This document shows, piece after piece, positions 25,206 to 33,577 of a stretch of 33,577 bases of DNA. The position numbers were made by a program, and so were the translations under genes. Position 1 is the first letter of the stretch, and every line of letters begins with the position of its first letter. The stretch is from Actinomycetota bacterium (GTDB lineage Bacteria; Actinomycetota; Acidimicrobiia; Acidimicrobiales; Ilumatobacteraceae), in contig WLSJ01000002.1 of the NCBI GenBank assembly GCA_009705865.1, forward strand, positions 1-33,577. Direction: 5' to 3'. The notes beneath the pieces were generated by a model. The model searched no databases, had not been told where the DNA came from, and saw nothing but the letters and a program-made list of their open reading frames with translations.

Positions 25206-26968
25206 GATCCACTGCGATGAGAACACATATGTGTGGAGAATTAGATATTGCGAGTGTCGGTCAAACTGTTTCACTCTGTGGTTGGGTGGCACGCCGTCGT
25301 GAACACGGTGAACATCTTGCATTCGTAGACATACGTGACCATTCCGGAATCATGCAATGCGTTGTAGACAACAACGTAGATGTGCGTAGTGAGTATGTCA
25401 TCAAGGTGACAGGGGTTGTTCGTGCTCGTCCTGAAGGGACAATCAATACATCACTGACAACTGGCATGGTTGAAATCGGTGACTGTGTCGTAGAGATTTT
25501 GAACTCAGCAGAACCGCCACCGTTTCCCGTAGATGCGCGCGCTGACGACGTTGATGAATCAATTCGTCTGAAGTTTCGCTATCTCGATATCCGCCGTGAA
25601 CGTATGCAGAAGAACCTTCGTGTTCGAGCACAAATCAATAGTGCAATTCGTCATTCAATGGAAACTAATGGTTTCGTAGAAGTTGAGACTCCTTTCTTGA
25701 TGCCTTCTACGCCAGAGGGTGCCCGCGAGTTTCTGGTTCCGTCTCGGAAAGAGCCAGGATCGTTTTTCGCATTGCCACAATCGCCACAATTGTGGAAACA
25801 GCTATTGATGGTCGCTGGAGTTGACAGGTACTACCAAATTGCTCGTTGTTTGCGCGACGAGGACCTACGTGCTGACCGTCAATATGAATTCATGCAGCTT
25901 GATGCTGAGATGTCATTTGTTTCACAAGACGACGTCTTGGAAAACATCGGACGCGCAGTCGTTGCAGCAGCTATTGCCGTCACTGGCGAGGCTCCACCAG
26001 AAATTGAACGCATCACTTGGCACGATGCCATGAATCGCTATGGCATCGATAAACCTGACCTTCGCTTTGCGATGGAGCTGATTGAGCTGACTGCATTGTT
26101 CTCTGGGACTGAATTCAAGGCTTTTGCAGGGGCTCCGTGCATCAAGGGAATTTGTGTTGATGTAAAGACATACCCAGATGCAGCAGCGTTCGGCAGAAAC
26201 AAACTTGACGGCCTCACGGATCGTGCAAAAAAGATTGGTGCGAAGGGTCTTGTCTGGATGAAGGTCGGAGCTGATGGGGCGCTTGATTCACCAGTAGCCA
26301 AATTCCTCACAGATGCAGAAAAAGCAGCTCTTGTATCTGCAATGGGTGCAGCAGAAGGTGATTTGTTGCTGCTTGTGGCAGATGAATGGGACACCACGTG
26401 TGAAGTGCTTGGCCAGCTACGCAATGACATAGGCCGACCACCTGTACACCAAGGACCATATAAGTACGTATGGGTGACTGAATTTCCGCTGTTCATCGGC
26501 ATTGATCCTGTCTCTGGTAGGCCACGTCCCGGACATCACCCGTTCTGTCATCCTCACCCTGACGACATGTCACTATTTGATACTGAACCGTTAAAGGTTC
26601 GCGCTCTTGCGTATGACCTAGTGCTCAATGGGTGGGAACTTGGGTCAGGTTCAATTCGTATTCATGAACCTGAGATGCAACGTCGAGTCTTCAATCAATT
26701 GGGCATTAGTGACGAAGAAGCAGATAAGCGTTTCGGATTCTTCCTGCAACCATTCAAATACGGCGCGCCTCCTCATGGCGGATTTGCTTTTGGTATCGAT
26801 CGCCTCGCTGCGATTCTTGCCGGAGAAGAAAACATCCGCGAAGTAATCGCATTTCCGAAGACACAGAGCGGTTCAGATCCGATGACAAATGCGCCAACAC
26901 CAGTAGATCCGGCTCATCTTGCTGAGTTGGGTCTTCGATTGCTGCCTCCTCCTGCTTCGTCTTCTTAG
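25202..26968 (+). CDS. aspS: Aspartyl-tRNA synthetase (possibly non-discriminating Asp/Asn)
   Basis: PSTPEGAREFLVPSR, CLRDEDLRADRQYEFMQLDAEMSF, FGFDRL-like FAFGIDRLAAILAG; ATGA overlap with hisS. Confidence 0.97.
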   Translation: MRSTAMRTHMCGELDIASVGQTVSLCGWVARRREHGEHLAFVDIRDHSGIMQCVVDNNVDVRSEYVIKVTGVVRARPEGTINTSLTTGMVEIGDCVVEILNSAEPPPFPVDARADDVDESIRLKFRYLDIRRERMQKNLRVRAQINSAIRHSMETNGFVEVETPFLMPSTPEGAREFLVPSRKEPGSFFALPQSPQLWKQLLMVAGVDRYYQIARCLRDEDLRADRQYEFMQLDAEMSFVSQDDVLENIGRAVVAAAIAVTGEAPPEIERITWHDAMNRYGIDKPDLRFAMELIELTALFSGTEFKAFAGAPCIKGICVDVKTYPDAAAFGRNKLDGLTDRAKKIGAKGLVWMKVGADGALDSPVAKFLTDAEKAALVSAMGAAEGDLLLLVADEWDTTCEVLGQLRNDIGRPPVHQGPYKYVWVTEFPLFIGIDPVSGRPRPGHHPFCHPHPDDMSLFDTEPLKVRALAYDLVLNGWELGSGSIRIHEPEMQRRVFNQLGISDEEADKRFGFFLQPFKYGAPPHGGFAFGIDRLAAILAGEENIREVIAFPKTQSGSDPMTNAPTPVDPAHLAELGLRLLPPPASSS

Positions 26969-26970
26969 TT

Positions 26971-28140
26971 GTGGATACGCCTGACCTATTTACCTCGTCT
27001 ACCGAAGATCGACTCGCTGCACGTTCACCCTTGGCTGCACGCATGCGTCCTCGCACGCTTGATGATGTAGTTGGTCAGGATCATTTAGTAGGCCCATCTG
27101 GTCCACTGCGTCGATTAATAGAAAGCGATCGAATGTCTTCGATCATTGTGTGGGGTCCTCCTGGGACAGGTAAAACCACCTTGGCTGAGCTCGTTGCTTC
27201 AACAACACAACGTGGTTTCGAACGTCTGAGTGCAGTGACTGCCGGAGTGAAAGACATTCGTGAGGTCATTGAAACTGCTCGTCGTCGCTTGACGATCGAT
27301 GATCGCGGAACAGTGGTGTTCGTTGACGAGATTCATCGATTCTCAACAGTGCAACAAGATGCGCTGTTGCATGCAGTGGAGAGTGGACTCATCACGCTTG
27401 TTGGTGCTACAACAGAAAATCCAGCGTTTTCAGTCAACCCCGCATTGCGTAGCCGCTCATCAGTTTTTGCACTAAAGCCTGTTGATGGCGATGCAATATT
27501 GGAATTGTTGCATCGGGCAGTTGAACTTGAGGGAGTTCCCGCAGACGAAGATGCTCTTGAATTAATTGCACGCAGAGTCACAGGTGATGCTCGTCAAGCA
27601 TTAACCGCATTTGAAGTGTGTTGTGCACTAGCCGTCAATGGCCGTATCGACATATCTGCAGCCACAACTGCCTTAGACACCAGCGTGTCTCGCATGGGTC
27701 GCGATGACCATTACGACGTTATTTCGGCTTTCATCAAATCAATGCGAGCCAGCGATACACATGTGGCACTTCATTGGCTTGCTCGCATGTTGGAAGCAGG
27801 AGAAGATCCTCGATTCATCGCGCGCCGAATGATGATTTTCGCAAGTGAAGATATTGGCCTGGCTGATAGCAATGCATTGCTGATAGCAACGGCTGCAGCA
27901 GAGGTGCTTGACCGAGTTGGCTTACCCGAAGCGCAACTTAATTTGGCACACGCTGTGATCTATTTGTCGAAGTCGCCTAAGAGCAGAGCGGTCACAGATG
28001 CGCTGTTCCGGGCGTTGTCAGATGTTCGAGAAGGCCATACTGGGCAAGCTCCGCCGACAACGGTTCAGCCCCCGTCGTATCTTCCGTTGGGATTAGGGCA
28101 GTTGCGGTATTACCGTGAGGGCGATGAGGACGTGGTTTAA
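26971..28140 (+). CDS. rarA: Replication-associated recombination protein A (AAA ATPase)
   Basis: LAARMRPRTLDDVVGQDHLVG, WGPPGTGKTTLAELVA, FVDEIHRFSTVQQDALLHAVE. Confidence 0.96.
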   Translation: MDTPDLFTSSTEDRLAARSPLAARMRPRTLDDVVGQDHLVGPSGPLRRLIESDRMSSIIVWGPPGTGKTTLAELVASTTQRGFERLSAVTAGVKDIREVIETARRRLTIDDRGTVVFVDEIHRFSTVQQDALLHAVESGLITLVGATTENPAFSVNPALRSRSSVFALKPVDGDAILELLHRAVELEGVPADEDALELIARRVTGDARQALTAFEVCCALAVNGRIDISAATTALDTSVSRMGRDDHYDVISAFIKSMRASDTHVALHWLARMLEAGEDPRFIARRMMIFASEDIGLADSNALLIATAAAEVLDRVGLPEAQLNLAHAVIYLSKSPKSRAVTDALFRALSDVREGHTGQAPPTTVQPPSYLPLGLGQLRYYREGDEDVV

Positions 28141-28161
28141 CAATTTCACGCAGACAAGGTC

Positions 28162-28464
28162 ATGATGCGCAGGCTGTTTTGGTTCTTGTCTGGCGCAGCC
28201 GCCGGAGCCAGCATTGTTGTGTGGGTCAAGCGCACTATTACGTCAGTGTCAGAAAAGATGACCCCTGCCAACATTGCTGATCTCATTTCCTCCGCTGTGC
28301 GCCGAATGGTTATGGGCTTCAGTGATGCGGTGTCATTGCTCATTGATCGATATCGCAATCGGAATTCACTAGACACTTCAGGAATGTCGGCTGAATCGCC
28401 TGATGAAGCCCTTCAGCCTGTGCGCCGCCATAACCCACCCCGTCAGAGAACCAGTCATCGCTAA
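28162..28464 (+). CDS. Small single-TM hypothetical protein upstream of alaS
   Basis: MMRRLFWFLSGAAAGASIVVWVKR N-terminal TM; AAGG RBS; conserved-type position between rarA and alaS. Confidence 0.65.
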   Translation: MMRRLFWFLSGAAAGASIVVWVKRTITSVSEKMTPANIADLISSAVRRMVMGFSDAVSLLIDRYRNRNSLDTSGMSAESPDEALQPVRRHNPPRQRTSHR

Positions 28465-28476
28465 GATGGTGCCTTC

Positions 28477-31110
28477 ATGGCATCATCAACTGGCTCCAGT
28501 ATCCCGCGTTCAGCAGATGCGCTTCGCGGAGCATTTTCCGGATACTTCGCTGACAAGGGACATACGGTTGTCCCTTCTGCGAGCCTCATTCCCCATGATC
28601 CCACTTTGCTGTTCACGGTGGCCGGAATGGTTCCGTTCAAGCCATATTTCATGGGAGACGAAGTTGCTCCCTACGACAAAGCCGTCACTGTACAAAAGTG
28701 CGTGCGTGCCGGCGGCAAACATAACGACCTCGACGAGGTAGGACGCACAAAACGTCATCTTGTGTTTTTTGAGATGCTCGGCAATTTTAGTTTTGGTGAC
28801 TATTTCAAATCAGACGCAATTCCCTGGTCTTGGGAATTGGTGACAGAAGTTTTTGGGTTTGACGGCGATCGTTTGTGGATCACCGTTCATGAGTCTGATG
28901 ACGAAGCAGAAGCTATGTGGCATGAACAAGTCGGAGTACCCATGAATCGCATTCAGCGCCTCGGGGACAAAGACAACTTCTGGCAAGCCGGTGATACGGG
29001 ACCATGTGGTCCATGTTCTGAGATTCACATCGACCGTGGTCCGGCGTTTGGTCCCGACGGCGGTCCGGCTACAGATCCAACGGGTGACCGTTTTATGGAG
29101 TTCTGGAATCTTGTGTTCATGCAATACAACCAGGCACCAGACGGATCACGAACTGCGTTGCCAAAGCCAAGCATCGATACAGGTGCTGGTTTAGAGCGAA
29201 TACTTGCATTGGTGCAGGGAGTTGACTCCGTGTGGGAAACCGATGTTCTGTTTCCGATCATCGAACAAGCTCAATCAACCACAGGTGCTCATTACAAAAT
29301 TGGCGATTACGAAGATCGCAACAGTTTCAGTCTGCGAGTGCTAGCTGAGCATGCGCGTTCCGCTGCCATGCTTATCAACGACGGAGTTTTTCCTAGCAAT
29401 GAAAACAGGGGATACGTGCTTCGTCGCATTATTCGTCGTGCTGTACGTCATGCCTATTTGCTCGGAACCGAAAAACTAGTGATGCCTGCGTTGGCTAACA
29501 CGGCCATTGATGTCATGGCTACTGCGTATCCGGATATAGCAAAGAACAAAGATTTTGTCGTGGGTGTTCTCACTAAAGAAGAAGAGCGTTTCCGCCATAC
29601 ATTGAAGACAGGTCTTTCGATTCTTGAAGACGATCTTTCTGCTGGCAACAAGAAGTTGTCCGGAACTTCTGCTTTCTTGCTTCATGACACATATGGCTTC
29701 CCATTAGAACTGACGCAAGAGATCGCCAGTGAACGCGGAATCGAAGTTGATATTGCTGGTTTCCAGTCTGAAATGAACGAACAAAAGACACGGGCAAAGA
29801 GTGCACGTAAGTCAGGCCGTTCAGATGCGGACCGCGTAGAGGCATATCGCGAGGTTATGGAGACTCATGGAGTAACCGAGTTTGTTGGTTATGTTCATGA
29901 CTTGTCCGAGTCAACTGTTCTTGCAGTCATTGACGGTGATGATTCGTGTGTCGAAGTCTTCCTTGATCACACCCCTTTCTACGCCGAGAGTGGTGGGCAA
30001 GTAGGCGATATCGGAACAATCATCGGTGAGGGTTTCGAACTATCAGTTATTGACACGAATTTTGCATTGCCAGGACTACGTCGACATATTTGTCGAGTCG
30101 TATCTGGTGAGCCCACTGAAGGAATTGCAGTGACTGCTCGAATCGATGTCGATGCGCGTACAGCGACTCGTCGTAATCACACCGGTACCCATGTGTTGCA
30201 CTGGGCGCTTCGAACAGTGTTGGGCGAGCACGTCAAGCAAGCTGGCTCGTTGGTGTCTCCTGATCGTTTGCGTTTCGACTTCAGTCACTATGACGCAGTA
30301 ACAGCAGAAGAGATCATCAAAATCGAGAATTTGGCAAATGCTCAAGTACTCGCAAATTCGCCAGTCACTGCAACGGAATCTTCTAAGGAAGAGGCGTTAG
30401 CCGCAGGTGCCATAGCATTCTTCGGCGATAAATACGGCGACGTGGTGAGGGTCTTGAACGCCGGTGCATCAACTGAATTGTGTGGTGGCACGCATGTGTC
30501 TGCCACCGGTGACATTGGATTCATCAAAATCATTGGTGAATCATCGATTGGTTCAAACCTGCGTCGCATCGAGGCTGTAACCGGTGCTAATGCCGTTTCG
30601 TATATGCAACGCAGCGACACCATCTTGAATGAAATTTCACAGGCAGTAGGGGTACGTCCTGATGAAGCTGCGGCTGGTGTATCGCGGAGACTTGATGAGT
30701 TGAAGGCAGCCAACGATGAGATCAAGGTGTTGCGTGCCAAGTTGGCAGTCGGACGAGCAGTCGAGTTGGCAGCTACTGCAGTTGATGGTCTTGTGGTTGC
30801 GCGCGTCGATGGCTTGACCGCTGGAGACGTGCGAGACCTTGCAGTTGCTATTCGTCAACAACCCGGCGTTATTGCAGTCATTGTCGGAGCTGTTACTGAC
30901 ACAGGGGGAGTATCGCTCGTTGCGGCTACTACTCCTGCACTGAAGGGCAATGCTTCGGAGCTGATAAAAGAAGCTGCACAAGCAGTAGGTGGAGGCGGCG
31001 GGGGCAAGGGCGACATAGCCACTGCTGGCGGAAAAAATGCTGCAGCACTTGACGAAGCGCTGCAACTTGCACGGGACAAGACGCGAGCCGTTATCGGCTC
31101 GATTGCGTAA
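28477..31110 (+). CDS. alaS: Alanyl-tRNA synthetase
   Basis: VAGMVPFKPYFMG, VQKCVRAGGKHNDLDEVG, HTGTHVLHWALR, CGGTHV. Confidence 0.98.
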   Translation: MASSTGSSIPRSADALRGAFSGYFADKGHTVVPSASLIPHDPTLLFTVAGMVPFKPYFMGDEVAPYDKAVTVQKCVRAGGKHNDLDEVGRTKRHLVFFEMLGNFSFGDYFKSDAIPWSWELVTEVFGFDGDRLWITVHESDDEAEAMWHEQVGVPMNRIQRLGDKDNFWQAGDTGPCGPCSEIHIDRGPAFGPDGGPATDPTGDRFMEFWNLVFMQYNQAPDGSRTALPKPSIDTGAGLERILALVQGVDSVWETDVLFPIIEQAQSTTGAHYKIGDYEDRNSFSLRVLAEHARSAAMLINDGVFPSNENRGYVLRRIIRRAVRHAYLLGTEKLVMPALANTAIDVMATAYPDIAKNKDFVVGVLTKEEERFRHTLKTGLSILEDDLSAGNKKLSGTSAFLLHDTYGFPLELTQEIASERGIEVDIAGFQSEMNEQKTRAKSARKSGRSDADRVEAYREVMETHGVTEFVGYVHDLSESTVLAVIDGDDSCVEVFLDHTPFYAESGGQVGDIGTIIGEGFELSVIDTNFALPGLRRHICRVVSGEPTEGIAVTARIDVDARTATRRNHTGTHVLHWALRTVLGEHVKQAGSLVSPDRLRFDFSHYDAVTAEEIIKIENLANAQVLANSPVTATESSKEEALAAGAIAFFGDKYGDVVRVLNAGASTELCGGTHVSATGDIGFIKIIGESSIGSNLRRIEAVTGANAVSYMQRSDTILNEISQAVGVRPDEAAAGVSRRLDELKAANDEIKVLRAKLAVGRAVELAATAVDGLVVARVDGLTAGDVRDLAVAIRQQPGVIAVIVGAVTDTGGVSLVAATTPALKGNASELIKEAAQAVGGGGGGKGDIATAGGKNAAALDEALQLARDKTRAVIGSIA

Positions 31111-31113
31111 TAC

Positions 31114-31542
31114 GTGAGAGTGCTTGGCATTGACCTAGGTTCGAAAAGAATCGGCATTGCAACATCTGATCGCAGTGGAACCATCGCTACGCCGTACACA
31201 GTTTTATTGCGATGTGGCTCTATGGGCGGCGACCACCGAAACATCGCAAAGATGGTTGTAGAAGAAGAAGCTGAAGCTGTGATCGTCGGCTTACCGCTCA
31301 ATATGGACGGTTCAGAAGGAAAAGCAGCACAAGCTGCCCGTGTCGAAGCGGCACGCATGGCTACGGTGGTAGGTGTGCCAGTTCATGTTCATGACGAGCG
31401 ACTGACCACTGTGGAAGCTGATCGTGTGTTGATGGAACAAAAGATGAACGCTCAAGCTCGTCGGCGTGTTGTCGACAAAGTAGCAGCAGCTGTCATGTTG
31501 CAGTCGTGGCTAGACGCTCGTGCTCATCAGGGTGATCTATGA
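31114..31542 (+). CDS. ruvX: Holliday junction resolvase-like YqgF/RuvX
   Basis: VLGIDLGSKRIGIATSD, VIVGLPLNMDGSEG, VHDERLTTVEAD. Confidence 0.95.
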   Translation: MRVLGIDLGSKRIGIATSDRSGTIATPYTVLLRCGSMGGDHRNIAKMVVEEEAEAVIVGLPLNMDGSEGKAAQAARVEAARMATVVGVPVHVHDERLTTVEADRVLMEQKMNAQARRRVVDKVAAAVMLQSWLDARAHQGDL

Positions 31543-32714
31543 CCGGCGACCCGCTATTGCCGAACGATTGGCACGATGATCCGTGGGATCATGTCTCATC
31601 AGTATCTGGTGATTCTCTTGATTCGTTACCTCGGGAATTCGGTCAGTTGCGAGGACTAACACGGACGGTTGCCATAGTTGTGGCTGCATCATTGTTGCTC
31701 CTTGGTTCCATAGGGTTCTGGGTAGTACGGGTTCTCAACCCATCGGGTAATCCAGAAGTAGCAGTGAACTTCACTGTGAATGATGGCGATACGATCGCCA
31801 AAATTGCATCACGGTTGGAAGACGCAGGGATTATTAGCAATGCCACGATTTTTCGATGGTATGTGTCAACCAAGGGGTCTATTGCTCTGACGCCTGGGTA
31901 TTACTCATTGAAGCCACGCGACAATGCCGGAGACATAGTCCAAGCTCTTTCAACACCACCAGCGCAAACATTTATCTCCGTCACGTTTCCAGAGGGAATG
32001 AGTGTCGCTCAGATGGGTGAGCGTTTAGCCGAAAAAATGGTCTTCATGAAGTCCGACCAATTCCTCGCAGCAGCTAACGGCACAGAAATAGTTTCCTCGC
32101 TTCGCCCGAAAAACATCTCGTCACTCGAAGGTCTTCTTTTTCCCGATACGTATCAGATCTCCGGTGACGACACTGAGGCTCGAGTGGTTGCTCGACTGGC
32201 GTCGATGATGGAACGTGTGGCACGCCAAGTTGAACTTGCAGCCGGAGCAAAAATTCGTGGTTTCAGTCCCTATGAGATCTTGATAATTGCTTCCATGGTG
32301 GAAAGGGAAGCGAAAGTTCCTGAAGACCGATCAAAGATTGCACAAGTGATCTACAACCGATTGTCAAAAAAGATGAAGCTTGAAATCGATGCGTCAGTAA
32401 AGTACGGCCAAGACCCAGCCATGTCATGGACCGATATGAAAGCCACCGATACTCCGTACAACACGTACCTGCATGAAGGGCTGCCACCAACCCCGATTGC
32501 TAATCCTGGTAAAGCCTCGATTCAAGCTGCCCTAGCCCCTTTCGGAAATCCTCCGGCTACTGATGCGGCCTGTGTCGGTTTGCCGGCTGGTGTGAAATGT
32601 GAATATCTCTACTACGTGCTTGCAGATGCTGCGGGTAGACATGTTTTTGCAACAACGTACGATCAACATCTAGCGAATATTGAAAAATCTAAAACCGCCG
32701 GAGTGCTGCCATGA
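31539..32714 (+). CDS. mltG: Endolytic transglycosylase MltG (YceG family)
   Basis: N-terminal TM; FPEGMSVAQMGERLAEK, LEGLLFPDTYQI, IIASMVEREAKVPEDRSKIAQVIYNRL. Confidence 0.95.
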   Translation: MTGDPLLPNDWHDDPWDHVSSVSGDSLDSLPREFGQLRGLTRTVAIVVAASLLLLGSIGFWVVRVLNPSGNPEVAVNFTVNDGDTIAKIASRLEDAGIISNATIFRWYVSTKGSIALTPGYYSLKPRDNAGDIVQALSTPPAQTFISVTFPEGMSVAQMGERLAEKMVFMKSDQFLAAANGTEIVSSLRPKNISSLEGLLFPDTYQISGDDTEARVVARLASMMERVARQVELAAGAKIRGFSPYEILIIASMVEREAKVPEDRSKIAQVIYNRLSKKMKLEIDASVKYGQDPAMSWTDMKATDTPYNTYLHEGLPPTPIANPGKASIQAALAPFGNPPATDAACVGLPAGVKCEYLYYVLADAAGRHVFATTYDQHLANIEKSKTAGVLP

Positions 32715-33541
32715 CCACGATCGCTGCGGTGATTGGTTCGCCGGTATCGCATTCTTTGTCGCCTGCAATTCATAATGCGGCTTTCGTTTCCTCGCAGCGC
32801 GTCGGGGAATATGTTGCGATTGAATGCATGCCTACCGAGGTGGAGCAAGTGGTCAGTCAGTTGAAGAAAGATGGTCTTGTAGGGGTATCGGTGACTATGC
32901 CTCTCAAAGAAGCAGTTATCGATTGTCTCGATTTTGTTACTCCCGATGCCGACTTCTTAAATGCGGTGAACTGCATCACATTCGGTTCCGATGGATCTAT
33001 CGGACACAACACAGATGGTGATGGGTGTTGTGATGCTCTGACCGAAGTTGGTGGCGTTCGTTTACGTGGCGCCACTGTGGTGTTGCTTGGTGCAGGCGGT
33101 ACTGCACGCTCGATAGCTCTTGCCTTAGTGCGTCGCGGAGCACATGTCATCGTCGTTAATAGAACTCATACACACGCGGCGGCATTGGTCGGTTCGTTTG
33201 CTGCGTTTGGTGATGAAGTGTCGATTGCAGTCGGTGATCAGTCGAGCATCACATCGGCTTCAGTACTCATCAATGCAACATCGGTCGGGATGAATAGTTC
33301 AGAGACTCCTGTTGACCCGTTATTGCTGCACGGGGGACTCACGGTTCTCGATGCTGTTTATTCGCCGATGGAGACCTCGCTTCTCAGTGCGGCGCGTGCA
33401 GTGGGGGCCACAGTGGTGGACGGCCTCTGGATGCTGATACATCAAGCTCGTCATCAACAAAAACTGTGGTTTGGGGAATTCTCTGATGCGCAGGCAATGC
33501 GTTTAGCAGCAGAGCGGGAACTTTCCGCTCGCCGCAAGTAG
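32711..33541 (+). CDS. aroE: Shikimate dehydrogenase
   Basis: GSPVSHSLSPAIHNAAF, VTMPLKEAV, HNTDGDGCCDAL, LLGAGGTARSIALAL. Confidence 0.95.
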   Translation: MTTIAAVIGSPVSHSLSPAIHNAAFVSSQRVGEYVAIECMPTEVEQVVSQLKKDGLVGVSVTMPLKEAVIDCLDFVTPDADFLNAVNCITFGSDGSIGHNTDGDGCCDALTEVGGVRLRGATVVLLGAGGTARSIALALVRRGAHVIVVNRTHTHAAALVGSFAAFGDEVSIAVGDQSSITSASVLINATSVGMNSSETPVDPLLLHGGLTVLDAVYSPMETSLLSAARAVGATVVDGLWMLIHQARHQQKLWFGEFSDAQAMRLAAERELSARRK

Positions 33542-33551
33542 TCTGAAAACC

Positions 33552-33577
33552 GTGCTTAGGTACCTCACAGCCGGTGA
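33552..33577 (+). CDS. aroC: Start of chorismate synthase (truncated by window end)
   Basis: GTG CTT AGG TAC CTC ACA GCC GGT GA = MLRYLTAGE, the typical AroC N-terminus; follows aroE. Confidence 0.8.

Noticed and set aside
30855-31358. 167-aa minus-strand ORF opposite alaS/ruvX
   Set aside because: Low-complexity Ser/Ala/Pro translation spanning two real genes in antisense; typical shadow ORF.
1-33577. Search for tRNA, rRNA, CRISPR, transposase, integrase or prophage genes
   Set aside because: None recognised; intergenic gaps are nearly all under 100 bp, leaving little room for RNA genes.

Overview
The window is a dense actinobacterial housekeeping locus, about 36 genes and almost all on the + strand. 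Gene order closely parallels the mycobacterial thrS-HIT-pgsA-patA-pimA ... pdxST-yebC-ruvCAB ... yajC/secDF-rel-hisS-aspS-rarA-alaS-ruvX-mltG-aroE(-aroC) region. queA-tgt sits between ruvB and yajC, as in the classic bacterial arrangement. The low-GC-leaning composition and gene content suggest an Acidimicrobiia-like lineage, but this is inference only. No tRNA, rRNA, CRISPR array, transposase or phage gene was seen. The main non-routine content is: (1) an arsenic cassette (arsR / arsI-MIP channel-arsC) with no ArsB/Acr3 pump, placed between the PIM genes patA and pimA together with an LLM oxidoreductase, with its ends overlapping the stop codons of its neighbours; (2) a 2-TM HtpX/M48-like protein after pimA whose HExxH motif is destroyed (HLMWR), a predicted pseudoprotease; (3) a recurring TANNNT box 6-9 nt before many start codons, suggesting widespread leaderless transcription, including an 18-bp divergent LLM/pimA intergenic with back-to-back -10 boxes; (4) several smaller protein-level deviations and inverted repeats. 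All family calls come from reading motifs by eye; no searches were run.
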